Positions 50,089 to 59,211 of a DNA stretch of 64,000 nucleotides are shown here, piece after piece. A program made the position numbers and the translations under genes. The first letter of the stretch is position 1. Every line of letters starts with the position of its first letter. The notes beneath the pieces are model-generated. The model was not told the DNA's origin, did not search any database, and saw only the letters and a program-made list of their open reading frames with translations. Source of the stretch: Bradyrhizobium sp. Ec3.3 (GTDB lineage Bacteria > Pseudomonadota > Alphaproteobacteria > Rhizobiales > Xanthobacteraceae); contig NZ_AXAS01000033.1 of NCBI RefSeq assembly GCF_000472925.1, positions 1-64,000 on the forward strand, written 5' to 3'.

Positions 50089-50825
50089 CGGCGGCATCCC
50101 CCCTGCTCGCGATCCGGGGCCTGCGTGCGGCCTACGGCAAGATCGAGGCGCTGAAGGGCGTCGACGTCGAGATCAATTCCGGCGAGATCGTCGCGCTGAT
50201 CGGCGCCAACGGCGCCGGCAAGTCGACGCTGATGATGACGATCTTCGGCAAGCCGCGCGCCCGCGCCGGGCAGATCCTCTACGAGGGCAAGGACATCACC
50301 GCCGTCCCGACCCACGAGATCGCCCATTTGCGCATCGCGCAATCGCCGGAAGGCCGCCGCATCTTCCCGCGGATGAGCGTCGCCGAGAACCTCCAGATGG
50401 GGGCCGACGTCACCGACAGCACGCCAGCGGAACGGGAGAGCACGCTCGAGCGCGTGTTCGCCCTGTTTCCCCGCCTGAAGGAACGTTTCGCCCAGCGCGG
50501 CGGAACCCTGTCCGGCGGCGAGCAGCAGATGCTGGCGATCGGCCGCGCCTTGATGAGCCGCCCTCGCCTGCTCATGCTCGATGAACCCTCGCTGGGGCTC
50601 GCCCCGCTCATCGCGCGGCAGATTTTCGACGCGATCCGCACCCTGAACCGGCAGGACGGCCTGACCGTGCTGATCGTCGAGCAGAACGCCAACCATGCCC
50701 TGAAGCTCGCCCATCGCGGCTACGTCATGGTCAACGGCTTGATCACGCTGGCGGGCAGCGGCGCCGAATTGCTGCAGCGCCCCGAAATCCGCGCCGCCTA
50801 TCTGGAAGGTGGCCGGCACGCCTGA
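50085..50825 (+). CDS. livF: Branched-chain amino acid ABC transporter ATPase LivF
   Basis: 246 aa from GTG 50085, overlapping the livG stop (GTGA). AAYGKIEALKGVDVEINSGEIVALIGANGAGKSTLMMTI contains Walker A; signature TLSGGEQQMLAIGRALMSRPRLLMLDEPSLGLAP contains LSGGE and Walker B; VEQNANHALKLAHRGYVMVNG is the LivF ending. It forms the ATPase heterodimer with LivG. Confidence 0.96.
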   Translation: MTAASPLLAIRGLRAAYGKIEALKGVDVEINSGEIVALIGANGAGKSTLMMTIFGKPRARAGQILYEGKDITAVPTHEIAHLRIAQSPEGRRIFPRMSVAENLQMGADVTDSTPAERESTLERVFALFPRLKERFAQRGGTLSGGEQQMLAIGRALMSRPRLLMLDEPSLGLAPLIARQIFDAIRTLNRQDGLTVLIVEQNANHALKLAHRGYVMVNGLITLAGSGAELLQRPEIRAAYLEGGRHA

Positions 50826-50977
50826 CCGGCCCCGCCCTGCGCGAGAATGGGCCTAGATATCTTTGCTAATGCCCGTATTTTGCCGGTGACTTCTCCGTAA
50901 ATTCATTCAAGAATGGCGCCGGTTTGAACCGGGCCAACCCGGCAACTCCCAACAGACGACCACCCGCGAGGTATCTC

Positions 50978-52096
50978 ATGAAATCACTGAAGCTCATCGG
51001 TCTGGCATTTGGCGCGTCCGTAGCGCTGTCGACGGCAGCGTTCGCGCAGGATATCACCATCGCAGTTGCGGGCCCGATGACTGGCACCGAGTCCGCATTC
51101 GGCCGGCAGATGAAGAACGGCGCCGACCTGGCGGTGGCGGACATCAACGCCGCCGGCGGCGTCAACGGCAAGAAGCTCGCGCTCAACGCCGAAGACGACG
51201 CCTGCGATCCGAAGCAGGCCCGCTCGGTGGCGGAAAAGATCGCCGGCGCCAAGATCCCGTTCGTCGCCGGGCATTTCTGCTCGTCGTCCTCGATTCCGGC
51301 CTCTGAAGCCTATGCGGACGGCAACGTCCTGCAGATCACTCCGGCTTCGACCAACCCGCTCTTTACCGAGCGCAAGCTGTGGAACGTGGCGCGTGTCTGC
51401 GGCCGCGACGACCAGCAAGGCCTGATCGCCGCGCAGTTCATTGCCAAGAACTACAAGGGCAAGAACATCGCGATCCTCAACGACAAGACCACCTACGGCA
51501 AAGGTCTTGCCGACGAGACCAAGAAGGCGCTCAACAAGGCCGGCATCACCGAGAAACTCTACGAGTCCTACAACAAGGGCGACAAGGACTTCAACGCGAT
51601 CGTCTCGCGTCTGAAGAAGGAGAACGTCGACCTCGTCTATGTCGGCGGCTACCATCAGGAAGCCGGCCTCATCCTGCGCCAGATGCGCGACCAGGGCCTG
51701 AAGACGGTGCTGATGTCGGGCGACGCGCTGGCCGACAAGGAGTACGCCTCCATCACCGGCCCGGCGGGCGAAGGCACGCTGTTCACCTTCGGCCCCGACC
51801 CGCGCAACAAGCCGTCCGCGAAGAAGATCGTCGAAGCCTTCAAGGCCAAGGGCATCGATCCGGAAGGCTATACGCTCTACACCTACGCCGCGCTGCAGGT
51901 CTGGACGCAGGCGGTCAAGAAGGCCGGCACGACCGATCCGAAGAAGGTGATGGAGACCATCAAGGCCGGCAAGTGGGACACCGTGCTCGGCCCGATCGAG
52001 TATGACGCCAAGGGCGACATCAAGCAGATCGACTATGTCGTCTACAAGTGGGACGCCAAGGGCAACTACGCCGAACTCGGCGCCAAGGGTTCCTGA
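50978..52096 (+). CDS. livK: Branched-chain amino acid ABC transporter substrate-binding protein
   Basis: 372 aa, periplasmic. Signal peptide MKSLKLIGLAFGASVALSTAAFAQ; mature part DITIAVAGPMTGTESAFGRQMKNGADLAVADINAAGG and the paired lobes of the Leu/Ile/Val-binding fold, with two Cys (DDACDP, GHFCSSSS) that form the family disulfide. ATG 50978 has GAGG upstream. It follows livF by 152 bases and ends the transporter operon before a terminator. Specificity among branched-chain amino acids or relatives cannot be read from the sequence. Confidence 0.94.
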   Translation: MKSLKLIGLAFGASVALSTAAFAQDITIAVAGPMTGTESAFGRQMKNGADLAVADINAAGGVNGKKLALNAEDDACDPKQARSVAEKIAGAKIPFVAGHFCSSSSIPASEAYADGNVLQITPASTNPLFTERKLWNVARVCGRDDQQGLIAAQFIAKNYKGKNIAILNDKTTYGKGLADETKKALNKAGITEKLYESYNKGDKDFNAIVSRLKKENVDLVYVGGYHQEAGLILRQMRDQGLKTVLMSGDALADKEYASITGPAGEGTLFTFGPDPRNKPSAKKIVEAFKAKGIDPEGYTLYTYAALQVWTQAVKKAGTTDPKKVMETIKAGKWDTVLGPIEYDAKGDIKQIDYVVYKWDAKGNYAELGAKGS

Positions 52097-52136
52097 CGAG
52101 AGTTCGCAATGCCTCGGCCTTGAGGCCATCATCACA

Positions 52137-52162
52137 AACGCCCCGGCTCGCCGGGGCGTTTT
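52137..52162 (+). terminator. Rho-independent terminator of the liv operon
   Basis: AACGCCCCGG-CTCG-CCGGGGCGTT, perfect 10-bp stem followed by TT, 40 bases after the binding-protein stop. It also lies just beyond the convergent response regulator and may serve both. Confidence 0.9.
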
Positions 52163-52174
52163 CGCATCCGCCGG

Positions 52175-52552
52175 TCAGACCGCCGCCTTGAGCTTGCCCG
52201 ATTGCGCCGTCTTGAGCGCCTGGAGGAGATCGTTGGGCCGGAACGGCTTCTGCAGGCAGACGACGTTGGCGAGGCCGGGCGCCTCCTCCATGAAGTCGAG
52301 GGCGGTCATGCCGGAAACGGCGACGATCGGGAAATTTGGCGAGCTCTCGCGGATCGCCGTCATGACCTCGAGGCCGCTGGTGTCGGCCAGGAAAATGTCC
52401 ACGATCGCCGCATCGAACGCCGATTCGCCAAATGCCTTCAGGCCGGCCGCACCGCTCTCCGCCTCCACGACCTCGAAACGATTGACCCGGAGCACGATGG
52501 ACACCATCGCCCGGACCTCCTTCTGGTCGTCGATCACGAGGATACGGGGCAT
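52175..52552 (-). CDS. Single-domain response regulator
   Basis: 125 aa, receiver domain only. Acidic pocket Asp8-Asp9 in ILVIDDQ, phosphoacceptor Asp52 in AAIVDIFLAD, Thr/Ser in VAVSGMT, Lys102 in LQKPFRP. No output domain, so it is a CheY-like shuttle or a phosphorelay partner. It is divergent from the hybrid histidine kinase at 52789 and may work with it. ATG 52552 has GGGAG upstream; seven more residues are open upstream. Confidence 0.92.
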   Translation of the reverse strand: MPRILVIDDQKEVRAMVSIVLRVNRFEVVEAESGAAGLKAFGESAFDAAIVDIFLADTSGLEVMTAIRESSPNFPIVAVSGMTALDFMEEAPGLANVVCLQKPFRPNDLLQALKTAQSGKLKAAV

Positions 52553-52788
52553 GGGAACAACTCCCGGCATCATGAAATTGGTATCGCTCCAGGAATCTGC
52601 CTTCCGGAACGGGATCCCGCCACAGCGGAAGAGGTATTATTTCCCCGATCGGTAAAGGCCAGCTTACCCGGCCTCGGCTCCTCGTTCTCAGAAAAATTAA
52701 GTAAGCTCTAACCCTCGGTTGAGTCGCGTATCTTCCCATCAGAGCGCGTGCCCAGACCCTGCTACCGCACAGAGAGGTAGCGGGCAAG

Positions 52789-55626
52789 ATGCTTCCCAGG
52801 GAGTGTCTTACTGGAGGCGTCAATGGCGGTCCGCAAGAGGTGAACGTGCTGGCACCGAACGACCGAAGCGCCTTCCTTTCGACCTTGCCGGCCGCTCGGA
52901 GCGATCGCACTGCAGCATTGGCGATCGTCGGCGTCTCGTCGATTCTGTTCGCACTTGCCGTTCCCTTCGCCCGCGTGCCGCTTGCGCGCATTCCGGCCTT
53001 CGTCGCGAGTTACCAGTCCGCGCTCGCCGTCAGCGACATCGTCACTGCCGTGCTCCTGCTGTCGCAATTTGCGGTCTTGCGGACCCGCGCGCTGTTGATG
53101 CTCTCGACCGGCTACCTCTTCACCGCGGCCGCAGCGATTGCCCACGCCCTGACCTTCCCCGAGCTATTTGCGCCGACAGGACTGCTGGGCGCGGGTCCAC
53201 AGACCACCGCCTGGCTCTACATGATCTGGCACGGCGGCTTTCCGCTGTTCGTGCTCGCCTATGCAGGGCTGAAGGACGCTGGCGGCGGCGTCAAAATAAG
53301 GGGGACGGTGCGCCGCGCGATCCTCTGCAGCATATTGGGATCGGCCGTGGCGGTCATCGCCTTCGTTTGGATCGTCACGGCCAAGCACGACCTGCTGCCG
53401 GACCTCTTGCGCAACGGCCACTTTACGCCCACGCAGATCGGTGTGATCTCGTTCGTATGGTCCCTGAGCGCCGCCGCCCTGGTCACGCTGTGGTTTCGGC
53501 GGCCGCATTCGGTGATCGACGTCTGGCTCATGGTCGTCATGTCCGCCTGGCTGTTCGATATCGCCCTGTCGGGAATCCTCAATGGCGCGCGTTTCGATCT
53601 CGGTTTTTACGCCGGGCGCGTCTACGGTCTTTTGGCCGCGAGCTTCGTGCTCGCGGTGCTGTTGATGGAGAATGTCCGCCTCCAGGCGCAGACCATAGAT
53701 CTGCTCGGCATGCTGCGACGGCAATCGGCATCGGAGCGCGATCGCTTCGGCGAGCGCGAACGGCTGTTCAGCGCAGTCGTGGAATCCTCCAACGATGCCA
53801 TCATCACCAAGGCGCTCGATGGCACCATCACCGCGTGGAATCGCGCCGCCGAGCGCTTGTTCGGCTTCTCCGCGGCGGAAGCCGTCGGCCAGCCGATCGA
53901 CATCATCATGCCGGAAGGTCGTCGGGAGGAGACGGAAGAGATCCTCGCCCGCACCCGCAATGGCGAGGTCATCGAGCAGCACGAAACCGTGCGCGTGAAC
54001 AAGAGCGGGCAGCCGCTCGACGTCGTGCTCAGCCTGTTCCCGCTGTGGTCGTCAGACGGCAAGATCATCGGCGCCTCCAAGATCGCCCGCGACATCACCG
54101 AGCGGAAGCGAACGCAGGCCGCGCTCAATCGCGAGGTCGAGGAGCGTCAGCGCATCTTCGAGACGTCACAGGACCTGATCCTGGTCACCGACGGCTACGG
54201 CAATTTCGTCCAGGTCAGCCCGAGCGTGAGGGATATCCTCGGCTTCAGGCCGGAGGACATGATCGGACACAACGCGACGGAGTTCATCCATCCCGATGAT
54301 CTCGAGAGGACGCGCGAGGAAATGCGCGCCGCGCGACGCGGCCTGACCAAGCGCAGCTTCGAGGCGCGCTACCCCCACAGGGACGGGCACGACGTCACGC
54401 TGAACTGGATGGGCACCTGGTCGGAGCCGGTGAAGCGCCATTTCTTCATCGGACGCGACCTCACCGAAAAGCAGGCGGCTGAAGCGCAGTTCAGGCAGGC
54501 GCAGAAGATGGACGCCGTCGGCCAGCTCACCGGCGGCGTCGCGCATGATTTCAACAACGTGCTCACAGTCATCACGGGCACGATCGGGATCCTGTCCGAG
54601 GCCGTCGCCGACCGGCCCGATCTGGCAGCGATCACCAGGCTGATCGACGATGCGGCCGAACGCGGCGCGCAATTGACCAGGCACCTCCTCGCCTTTGCCC
54701 GCAAGCAGCCGCTGCAGCCGCGCGAGGTCGACCCCAACGCGCTGGTCGTGGAAGCCGCCAAGCTGCTGCATCCGACGCTCGGCGAGCAGATCACCATCAC
54801 GCCGCAACTGACCGAGGACGCCTGGCCGGCGCTGGTCGATCCGAGCCAGCTCACCACCGCGATCCTGAACCTCGCTCTGAACGCGCGCGACGCCATGCCC
54901 GACGGCGGCACGCTGGTCCTGGAGACCCGCAACGTCTTCCTCGACGAAGGCTATGCGAGCATGAACCCCGACATCATCGCCGGCAATTACGTGATGATCG
55001 CGGTGAGCGATACCGGGACCGGCATTCCGGCCGAGCTGATCGAGCGGGTGTTCGACCCCTTCTTCACAACGAAAGAGGTCGGCAAGGGTACCGGACTTGG
55101 GCTGAGCATGGTGTTCGGCTTCGTCAAGCAGACCGGCGGGCACGTCAAGATCTACAGCGAGGAAGGTCACGGCACGAGCGTGAAGATCTATCTGCCGCGT
55201 TCGACCGGCGTGCAGGAGACCGCGCTCGAGGCGATGCGCAACGTCCCGATCGAGGGCGGCGACGAAAAGATCCTGATCGTCGAGGACGACGCGCTGGTAC
55301 GCCAATATGTCGTGACCCAGATCAGGAGCCTCGGCTACAACGCGCTGGAAGCGGCGAATGCGGCGGAAGCTTTGACGCTGATCGACGGCAATGCCGACAT
55401 CGACCTGCTCTTCACCGACGTGATCATGCCCGGCGCCATGAACGGCCGCCAGCTCGCCGACGAAGCGGCCAGGCGCCGCCCGGCGCTGAAGACGCTGTTC
55501 ACGTCAGGCTATACCGAGAACGCCATCGTCCATCACGGCCGGCTCGACTCCGGCGTGCTGCTGCTCGCAAAACCCTACCGCAAGTCCGAGCTCGCCAGGA
55601 TGCTCCGCACCGCGCTCGCCAGTTGA
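52789..55626 (+). CDS. Membrane hybrid sensor histidine kinase (MASE-PAS-PAS-HK-REC)
   Basis: 945 aa. The N-terminal membrane module (about 40-300) has about eight helices, like MASE4. Two PAS domains follow (about 325-440: AVVESSNDAIITKALDGTITAWNRAAERLFGF; about 445-565: ILVTDGYGNFVQVSPSVRDILGF). The HisKA motif is GGVAHDFNNVL with His586. The ATPase domain has NLALNARDAMPDGG, VSDTGTGIPAELIERVFDPFFTTK and GTGLGLSMVFGFVKQ. The C-terminal receiver has Asp877 in LFTDVIMPG. Starts at GTG 52840 and GTG 52846 are possible; 52789 is kept for its AGAGG. It is divergent from the lone receiver protein, a likely partner. The signal is unknown. Confidence 0.93.
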   Translation: MLPRECLTGGVNGGPQEVNVLAPNDRSAFLSTLPAARSDRTAALAIVGVSSILFALAVPFARVPLARIPAFVASYQSALAVSDIVTAVLLLSQFAVLRTRALLMLSTGYLFTAAAAIAHALTFPELFAPTGLLGAGPQTTAWLYMIWHGGFPLFVLAYAGLKDAGGGVKIRGTVRRAILCSILGSAVAVIAFVWIVTAKHDLLPDLLRNGHFTPTQIGVISFVWSLSAAALVTLWFRRPHSVIDVWLMVVMSAWLFDIALSGILNGARFDLGFYAGRVYGLLAASFVLAVLLMENVRLQAQTIDLLGMLRRQSASERDRFGERERLFSAVVESSNDAIITKALDGTITAWNRAAERLFGFSAAEAVGQPIDIIMPEGRREETEEILARTRNGEVIEQHETVRVNKSGQPLDVVLSLFPLWSSDGKIIGASKIARDITERKRTQAALNREVEERQRIFETSQDLILVTDGYGNFVQVSPSVRDILGFRPEDMIGHNATEFIHPDDLERTREEMRAARRGLTKRSFEARYPHRDGHDVTLNWMGTWSEPVKRHFFIGRDLTEKQAAEAQFRQAQKMDAVGQLTGGVAHDFNNVLTVITGTIGILSEAVADRPDLAAITRLIDDAAERGAQLTRHLLAFARKQPLQPREVDPNALVVEAAKLLHPTLGEQITITPQLTEDAWPALVDPSQLTTAILNLALNARDAMPDGGTLVLETRNVFLDEGYASMNPDIIAGNYVMIAVSDTGTGIPAELIERVFDPFFTTKEVGKGTGLGLSMVFGFVKQTGGHVKIYSEEGHGTSVKIYLPRSTGVQETALEAMRNVPIEGGDEKILIVEDDALVRQYVVTQIRSLGYNALEAANAAEALTLIDGNADIDLLFTDVIMPGAMNGRQLADEAARRRPALKTLFTSGYTENAIVHHGRLDSGVLLLAKPYRKSELARMLRTALAS

Positions 55627-55687
55627 GCGCGGCTTGCTCCTGCGCTATCGCTGAAGCACGACCGCTTGCAGCGCCGGGAGTGCCGCC

Positions 55688-56686
55688 GTGAAAAACCTCC
55701 TCACCGACATCGCCGGTGTCCGCGTCGGGCACGCCCACGACGAAAAGCTCGCCTCGGGTGCGACGGCGATCGTCTTCGACCAGCCGGCCGTGGCGGCGAT
55801 CGACGTGCGCGGCGGCGGGCCCGGGACGCGCGAGGACGCGCTGCTCGATCTTGCCAACACGGTCGAGCGCGTCGATGCGATCGCGCTGTCGGGCGGCTCC
55901 GCCTTCGGGCTCGAAACCGGCGGCGGCGTGCAGGCCTGGCTCGCCGAGCAAGGGCGTGGATTCCGGGTCCGCGAGGCGCTGATCCCGATCGTGCCGGGCG
56001 CGATCCTGTTCGATCTCCTCAATGGCGGCGACAAGGCCTGGGGCCGCTTCCCGCCCTATCGCGACCTCGGCTATGCCGCGGCAGCATCAGCCGGCGTGGA
56101 CTTCGCGCTCGGCAGCGTCGGCGCTGGCCTCGGCGCCACGACGGCGAATTTCAAGGGCGGGCTCGGCTCGGCTTCCGCCGTGACCAGCAACGGCATCAAG
56201 GTCGCGGCGATCGCCGCCGTCAACGCGGTCGGCAGCGTCACCGTGGGCGACGGCCCCTGGTTCTGGGCCGCGCCGTTCGAGGTGGGCGGCGAGTTCGGCG
56301 GACGCGGACTGCCGGACATCTTCACGGATGACATGCTCAAGATGCGGATCAAGGGCGGGCCGGCCGCGAGTTCGCGCGAGAACACGACGATCGGCCTCGT
56401 CGTCACCGACGCGACGCTGACCAAGGCGCAAGCCAAGCGCCTCGCCATGATCGGGCAGACCGGCTTTGCCCGCGCGATCTATCCCGTGCATGCGCCGACC
56501 GACGGCGACGTGCTGTTTGCCGCTGCGACCTGCGAGAAGGCGATCGATCCGATCGTCGACCTCACCGAGGTCGGCATGGTCGCAGCCAATGTCGTGGCGC
56601 GCGCGATTGCGCGCGGCGTGTACGGCGCCACGGCGTTGCCGTTCGCCGGCGCGCTTGCATCGTGGAAGCATCGGTTCGGCTCTTAG
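55688..56686 (+). CDS. P1 family peptidase (DmpA/S58-type)
   Basis: 332 aa from GTG 55688 (GGGAG seven bases upstream). LTDIAGVRVGHAHDEKLASGATAIVF opens the fold; VDAIALSGGSAFGLETGGGVQAWL and AGLGATTANFKGGLGSAS are conserved. SSRENTTIGLVVTDATLTKAQAKRLA is the region where this Ntn-hydrolase-like family cleaves itself; here the residue after Asn is Thr rather than the Ser of the DmpA aminopeptidase, common in this branch. It probably acts as an aminopeptidase or amidase in the cytosol. No operon partners. Confidence 0.9.
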   Translation: MKNLLTDIAGVRVGHAHDEKLASGATAIVFDQPAVAAIDVRGGGPGTREDALLDLANTVERVDAIALSGGSAFGLETGGGVQAWLAEQGRGFRVREALIPIVPGAILFDLLNGGDKAWGRFPPYRDLGYAAAASAGVDFALGSVGAGLGATTANFKGGLGSASAVTSNGIKVAAIAAVNAVGSVTVGDGPWFWAAPFEVGGEFGGRGLPDIFTDDMLKMRIKGGPAASSRENTTIGLVVTDATLTKAQAKRLAMIGQTGFARAIYPVHAPTDGDVLFAAATCEKAIDPIVDLTEVGMVAANVVARAIARGVYGATALPFAGALASWKHRFGS

Positions 56687-56850
56687 TTGGACCGCCGCTC
56701 CCTCCACCCGGTCACCGCCCGGCTTGCCGCCTTCGCTGAAGCTCCGGCGAGCCGAGTTCGCAAGCCTCGTCGAAGCCTTGGCGGAGACGGGACCGGGCGG
56801 TCCAGTATTCCAGAGACGGTGACGAATACGGAGATGCCGCGGCGTACTGG

Positions 56851-56873
56851 ATGCCCCGGTCAAGCCGGGGCAT
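56851..56873. repeat. Short palindromic intergenic repeat (ATGCCCCGG family)
   Basis: ATGCCCCGG-TCAAG-CCGGGGCAT, 9-bp arms, in the 222-base gap between the P1 peptidase and EF-hand genes (convergent). It may also serve as a hairpin terminator, though no T-run follows. Confidence 0.75.
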
Positions 56874-56908
56874 GACACCGGAGATTGGGCGAGAGCAGCG
56901 CGCCCCGC

Positions 56909-57751
56909 TTACACGCTCACCGACAGCGATGAGGCCGCAGTGGCCGACAATTGCTGCGCCTCGCGCTGGATCATCCGTTCGATCCAGTTGTAGGACGATG
57001 TCGCCGAGTTCGAGCCGCTGGAGTTGGAGCCCGAGCTCGATGAGCTCGACGCAGCCGGCGTCGTCATCGAAACCTTCGAGCCGTCGGCATAGGTGACGGT
57101 GGTCGTGGTCGAGCCGTCGCTGTTGGTCACGGACGTCGAGGTCGCCCCGGTCAACGGATCGGAGCTGCCGTCCGAGCCGCTGCCGCTGGCGTCCCCGGAA
57201 CCGCTGGAGCTGGCGGCGCTTTCCGCGTGATGGTGACCGTGATGCCCACCCTGCAGCGCCTTCGACATCTCGTCGAGGCTGACGCTGCCGTCGCCATTGG
57301 TGTCGAGCTTGGAGAAGACGTCGTCGGCCTGCGCCACATTGGTGCCGCCCGCGCCCAGCGCGTTTTCGAATTCCGATTTGGTGATCTTGCCGTCGCCATC
57401 GGCATCGATCTGCGAGAACAGATCCTTCAGGGCATCCTGCGGGCTCATCGACGTCGACGATGAGCTCGTTGAGGAGCTCGACGAGGTCGCGCTGGAAGAG
57501 CTGCTCGTGCTTGCCGACGACTGGCTTTGCGCCGCAATCAGCGCGCTCATCGTCTCAGGCGATATCTGCGGACAGTTGCCGGAGTTGACCGACGAGCTCG
57601 CGCCGCTTGTCGTGCTGCTGCCGCTGTCGATCGAGAACGGGTTCGTCGCCCCTTGCGTGAAACCTGTCTGCTGCGTCGAGGACGTCTTGGAGGACGTCAG
57701 CGACTGCAACGCGTCGAGCGCACCCGATATGGCACCAAGGGCGAACAACAT
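56909..57751 (-). CDS. Ser-rich EF-hand calcium-binding protein (XopAW-like?)
   Basis: 280 aa from ATG 57751 (GGAG upstream). The N-terminus MLFALGAISGALDALQSLTSSKTSS is followed by Ser/Thr-rich sequence. Two EF-hand loops follow: DADGDGKITKSEF and DTNGDGSVSLDEM, about 30 residues apart. Then comes a His-rich stretch (HHGHHHAESAA), Ser/Gly-rich sequence with DGSTTTTVTYADGSKVSMTT, and the amphipathic end YNWIERMIQREAQQLSATAASS. The pattern resembles rhizobial EF-hand proteins annotated as XopAW-type effectors, which I recall but cannot check. No type III genes or tts-box-like site are near, so effector status is open. Calcium binding is likely. Confidence 0.8.
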   Translation of the reverse strand: MLFALGAISGALDALQSLTSSKTSSTQQTGFTQGATNPFSIDSGSSTTSGASSSVNSGNCPQISPETMSALIAAQSQSSASTSSSSSATSSSSSTSSSSTSMSPQDALKDLFSQIDADGDGKITKSEFENALGAGGTNVAQADDVFSKLDTNGDGSVSLDEMSKALQGGHHGHHHAESAASSSGSGDASGSGSDGSSDPLTGATSTSVTNSDGSTTTTVTYADGSKVSMTTPAASSSSSSGSNSSGSNSATSSYNWIERMIQREAQQLSATAASSLSVSV

Positions 57752-58008
57752 TCGACAACTCCAGACGATGCGGCAAGCCGCGGCCAATGCTCCAATCCGG
57801 TCAGCAAGCGTCGTGCCAGCGCAAAAACCTCAATCAAATCCGACTTTCCCGCGCCTTGCGCCGTCGGGGAACACCGGCAATTCGTGCCGGTTGCGGCAGA
57901 ATTTTCCGCCCACAGGAAGCGCCTGCCCCTGCATTGCTCCCCCGCACCGCCCATGTTAGGCGAGGCCCATCGTCACACGGCCAACGGCTTTTTCGGGAAA
58001 CTGTGCCA

Positions 58009-58710
58009 ATGACCCAAGCCCTCGCACTCCGCCCCCTGGTGATCGCGCCGTCGATCCTGGCGTCGGATTTTTCCAGGCTCGGCGAAGAGGTGCGCGCCGT
58101 CGACGCCGCGGGCGCCGACTGGATGCATCTCGACGTCATGGACGGGCATTTTGTTCCGAACATCTCCTACGGCCCCGACGTCATCAAGGCGATGCGTCCG
58201 CACACCAAGAAGATCTTCGACGCGCATCTGATGATCTCGCCTTGCGATCCCTATCTGGAGGCGTTCGCCAAGGCCGGCTGCGACCACATCACCGTGCATG
58301 CGGAGGCAGGTCCCCACCTGCACCGCTCGCTCCAGGCGATCCGCGCGCTCGGCAAGAAGGCCGGCGTCTCGCTCAACCCCGGCACGCCGATCAGCGCGAT
58401 CGAATACGTCGTCGACCTGATCGATCTCGTGCTGGTGATGTCGGTCAATCCCGGCTTCGGCGGACAGACCTTCATTCCCTCTGCGCTCGGCAAGATCCGC
58501 GACATCCGCGCGATGACCGCAGGCAGGCCGATCGACATCGAGGTCGATGGCGGCGTCGGGCCCGATGTCGCCGGCGCGCTTGCAGCAGCCGGCGCGAACG
58601 CCTTCGTCGCCGGCACTGCGGTATTCCGCGGCGGCACGCAAGAGGCCTACAAGACCAACATCGATGCGATCCGCAACGCAGCCGCCAACGCGCGCGGCGA
58701 AGCGATCTGA
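58009..58710 (+). CDS. rpe: Ribulose-phosphate 3-epimerase
   Basis: 233-aa TIM-barrel enzyme of the pentose phosphate and Calvin pathways, interconverting ribulose-5-P and xylulose-5-P. Signatures: IAPSILASDFSRLGEEV (catalytic Asp), DWMHLDVMDGHFVPNISYGP (metal His and Asp), FDAHLMI, DLVLVMSVNPGFGGQTFIP and IEVDGGVGP. ATG 58009 gives the family start; the frame is open to 57787, but that part is not family-like. It is not in an operon with cbb genes, so it is the housekeeping enzyme. Confidence 0.96.
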   Translation: MTQALALRPLVIAPSILASDFSRLGEEVRAVDAAGADWMHLDVMDGHFVPNISYGPDVIKAMRPHTKKIFDAHLMISPCDPYLEAFAKAGCDHITVHAEAGPHLHRSLQAIRALGKKAGVSLNPGTPISAIEYVVDLIDLVLVMSVNPGFGGQTFIPSALGKIRDIRAMTAGRPIDIEVDGGVGPDVAGALAAAGANAFVAGTAVFRGGTQEAYKTNIDAIRNAAANARGEAI

Positions 58711-58833
58711 GCCGGCGCGCACGAAATATATTGCGGGTTTCTACGGGTGTTGCAGCGCGACAAACTTAAAGATTGTGTCGCACCCCGTAATCATCCCAGC
58801 TTTCCCGGTTCGCACAAATCGATGCACAAGAGC

Positions 58834-58854
58834 GCTCCCCTTTTTGACGGGAGC
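58834..58854 (+). promoter_or_regulatory. Hairpin covering the ribosome-binding site of the 48-aa gene
   Basis: GCTCCC-N9-GGGAGC; the right arm contains the Shine-Dalgarno GGGAG, five bases before ATG 58860. Such pairing could limit translation. Confidence 0.45.
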
Positions 58855-58859
58855 ACATC

Positions 58860-59006
58860 ATGACGACGACCCTGGTCTGGACTGGCGTGGCGTTGTGGCT
58901 TGGCTTGAATGCAGCGCTTGCGGCGCGCTGCATCTATGTCGCACGACCGGTGAAGGTCGCATCTCGTTCCGCCCGCATCATCCATCTTGATCGCCACCGG
59001 GGCTGA
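58860..59006 (+). CDS. Small membrane protein (48 aa)
   Basis: From ATG 58860 the frame reads MTTTLVWTGVALWLGLNAALAARCIYV, one membrane helix, then a basic tail ARPVKVASRSARIIHLDRHRG to TGA 59004-59006. GGGAG precedes the start. Topology with a positively charged C-terminus predicts the tail in the cytosol. No family recognised. It is the first of three tiny plus-strand ORFs between rpe and the convergent kinase gene. Confidence 0.6.
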   Translation: MTTTLVWTGVALWLGLNAALAARCIYVARPVKVASRSARIIHLDRHRG

Positions 59007-59027
59007 ACGCCCGTGCAGGTCGCGATC

Positions 59028-59189
59028 GTGAAACGTCAGCCGAAGCGCAGGTGCCGCATCCCGCGGCGCCCGCATCCGGACCTCGATTATTTCTTCGATC
59101 GTTTTGAGCGTATCGCGTGCGAGACCAGCGACGACACCGGGCCCGAGATTGTGGACCTGGACAAGTTCCAGTCACCGCGTCCGCACTGA
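59028..59189 (+). CDS. Possible small basic/acidic protein (53 aa)
   Basis: GTG 59028 (or GTG 59013) to TGA 59187-59189. KRQPKRRCRIPRRPHPDLDYFF is strongly basic, followed by DRFERIACETSDDTGPEIVDLDKFQ, acidic. The regular switch of composition and correct spacing to its neighbours suggest a gene, but there is no clear ribosome-binding site. No family recognised. Confidence 0.35.
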   Translation: MKRQPKRRCRIPRRPHPDLDYFFDRFERIACETSDDTGPEIVDLDKFQSPRPH

Positions 59190-59211
59190 AATCCTTTTTT
59201 GGAATAGCCTG

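Noticed and set aside
57752..58008. tts box upstream of the EF-hand gene
   Set aside because: Read on the minus strand, no sequence like the rhizobial tts-box consensus was found, so I did not claim type III regulation.
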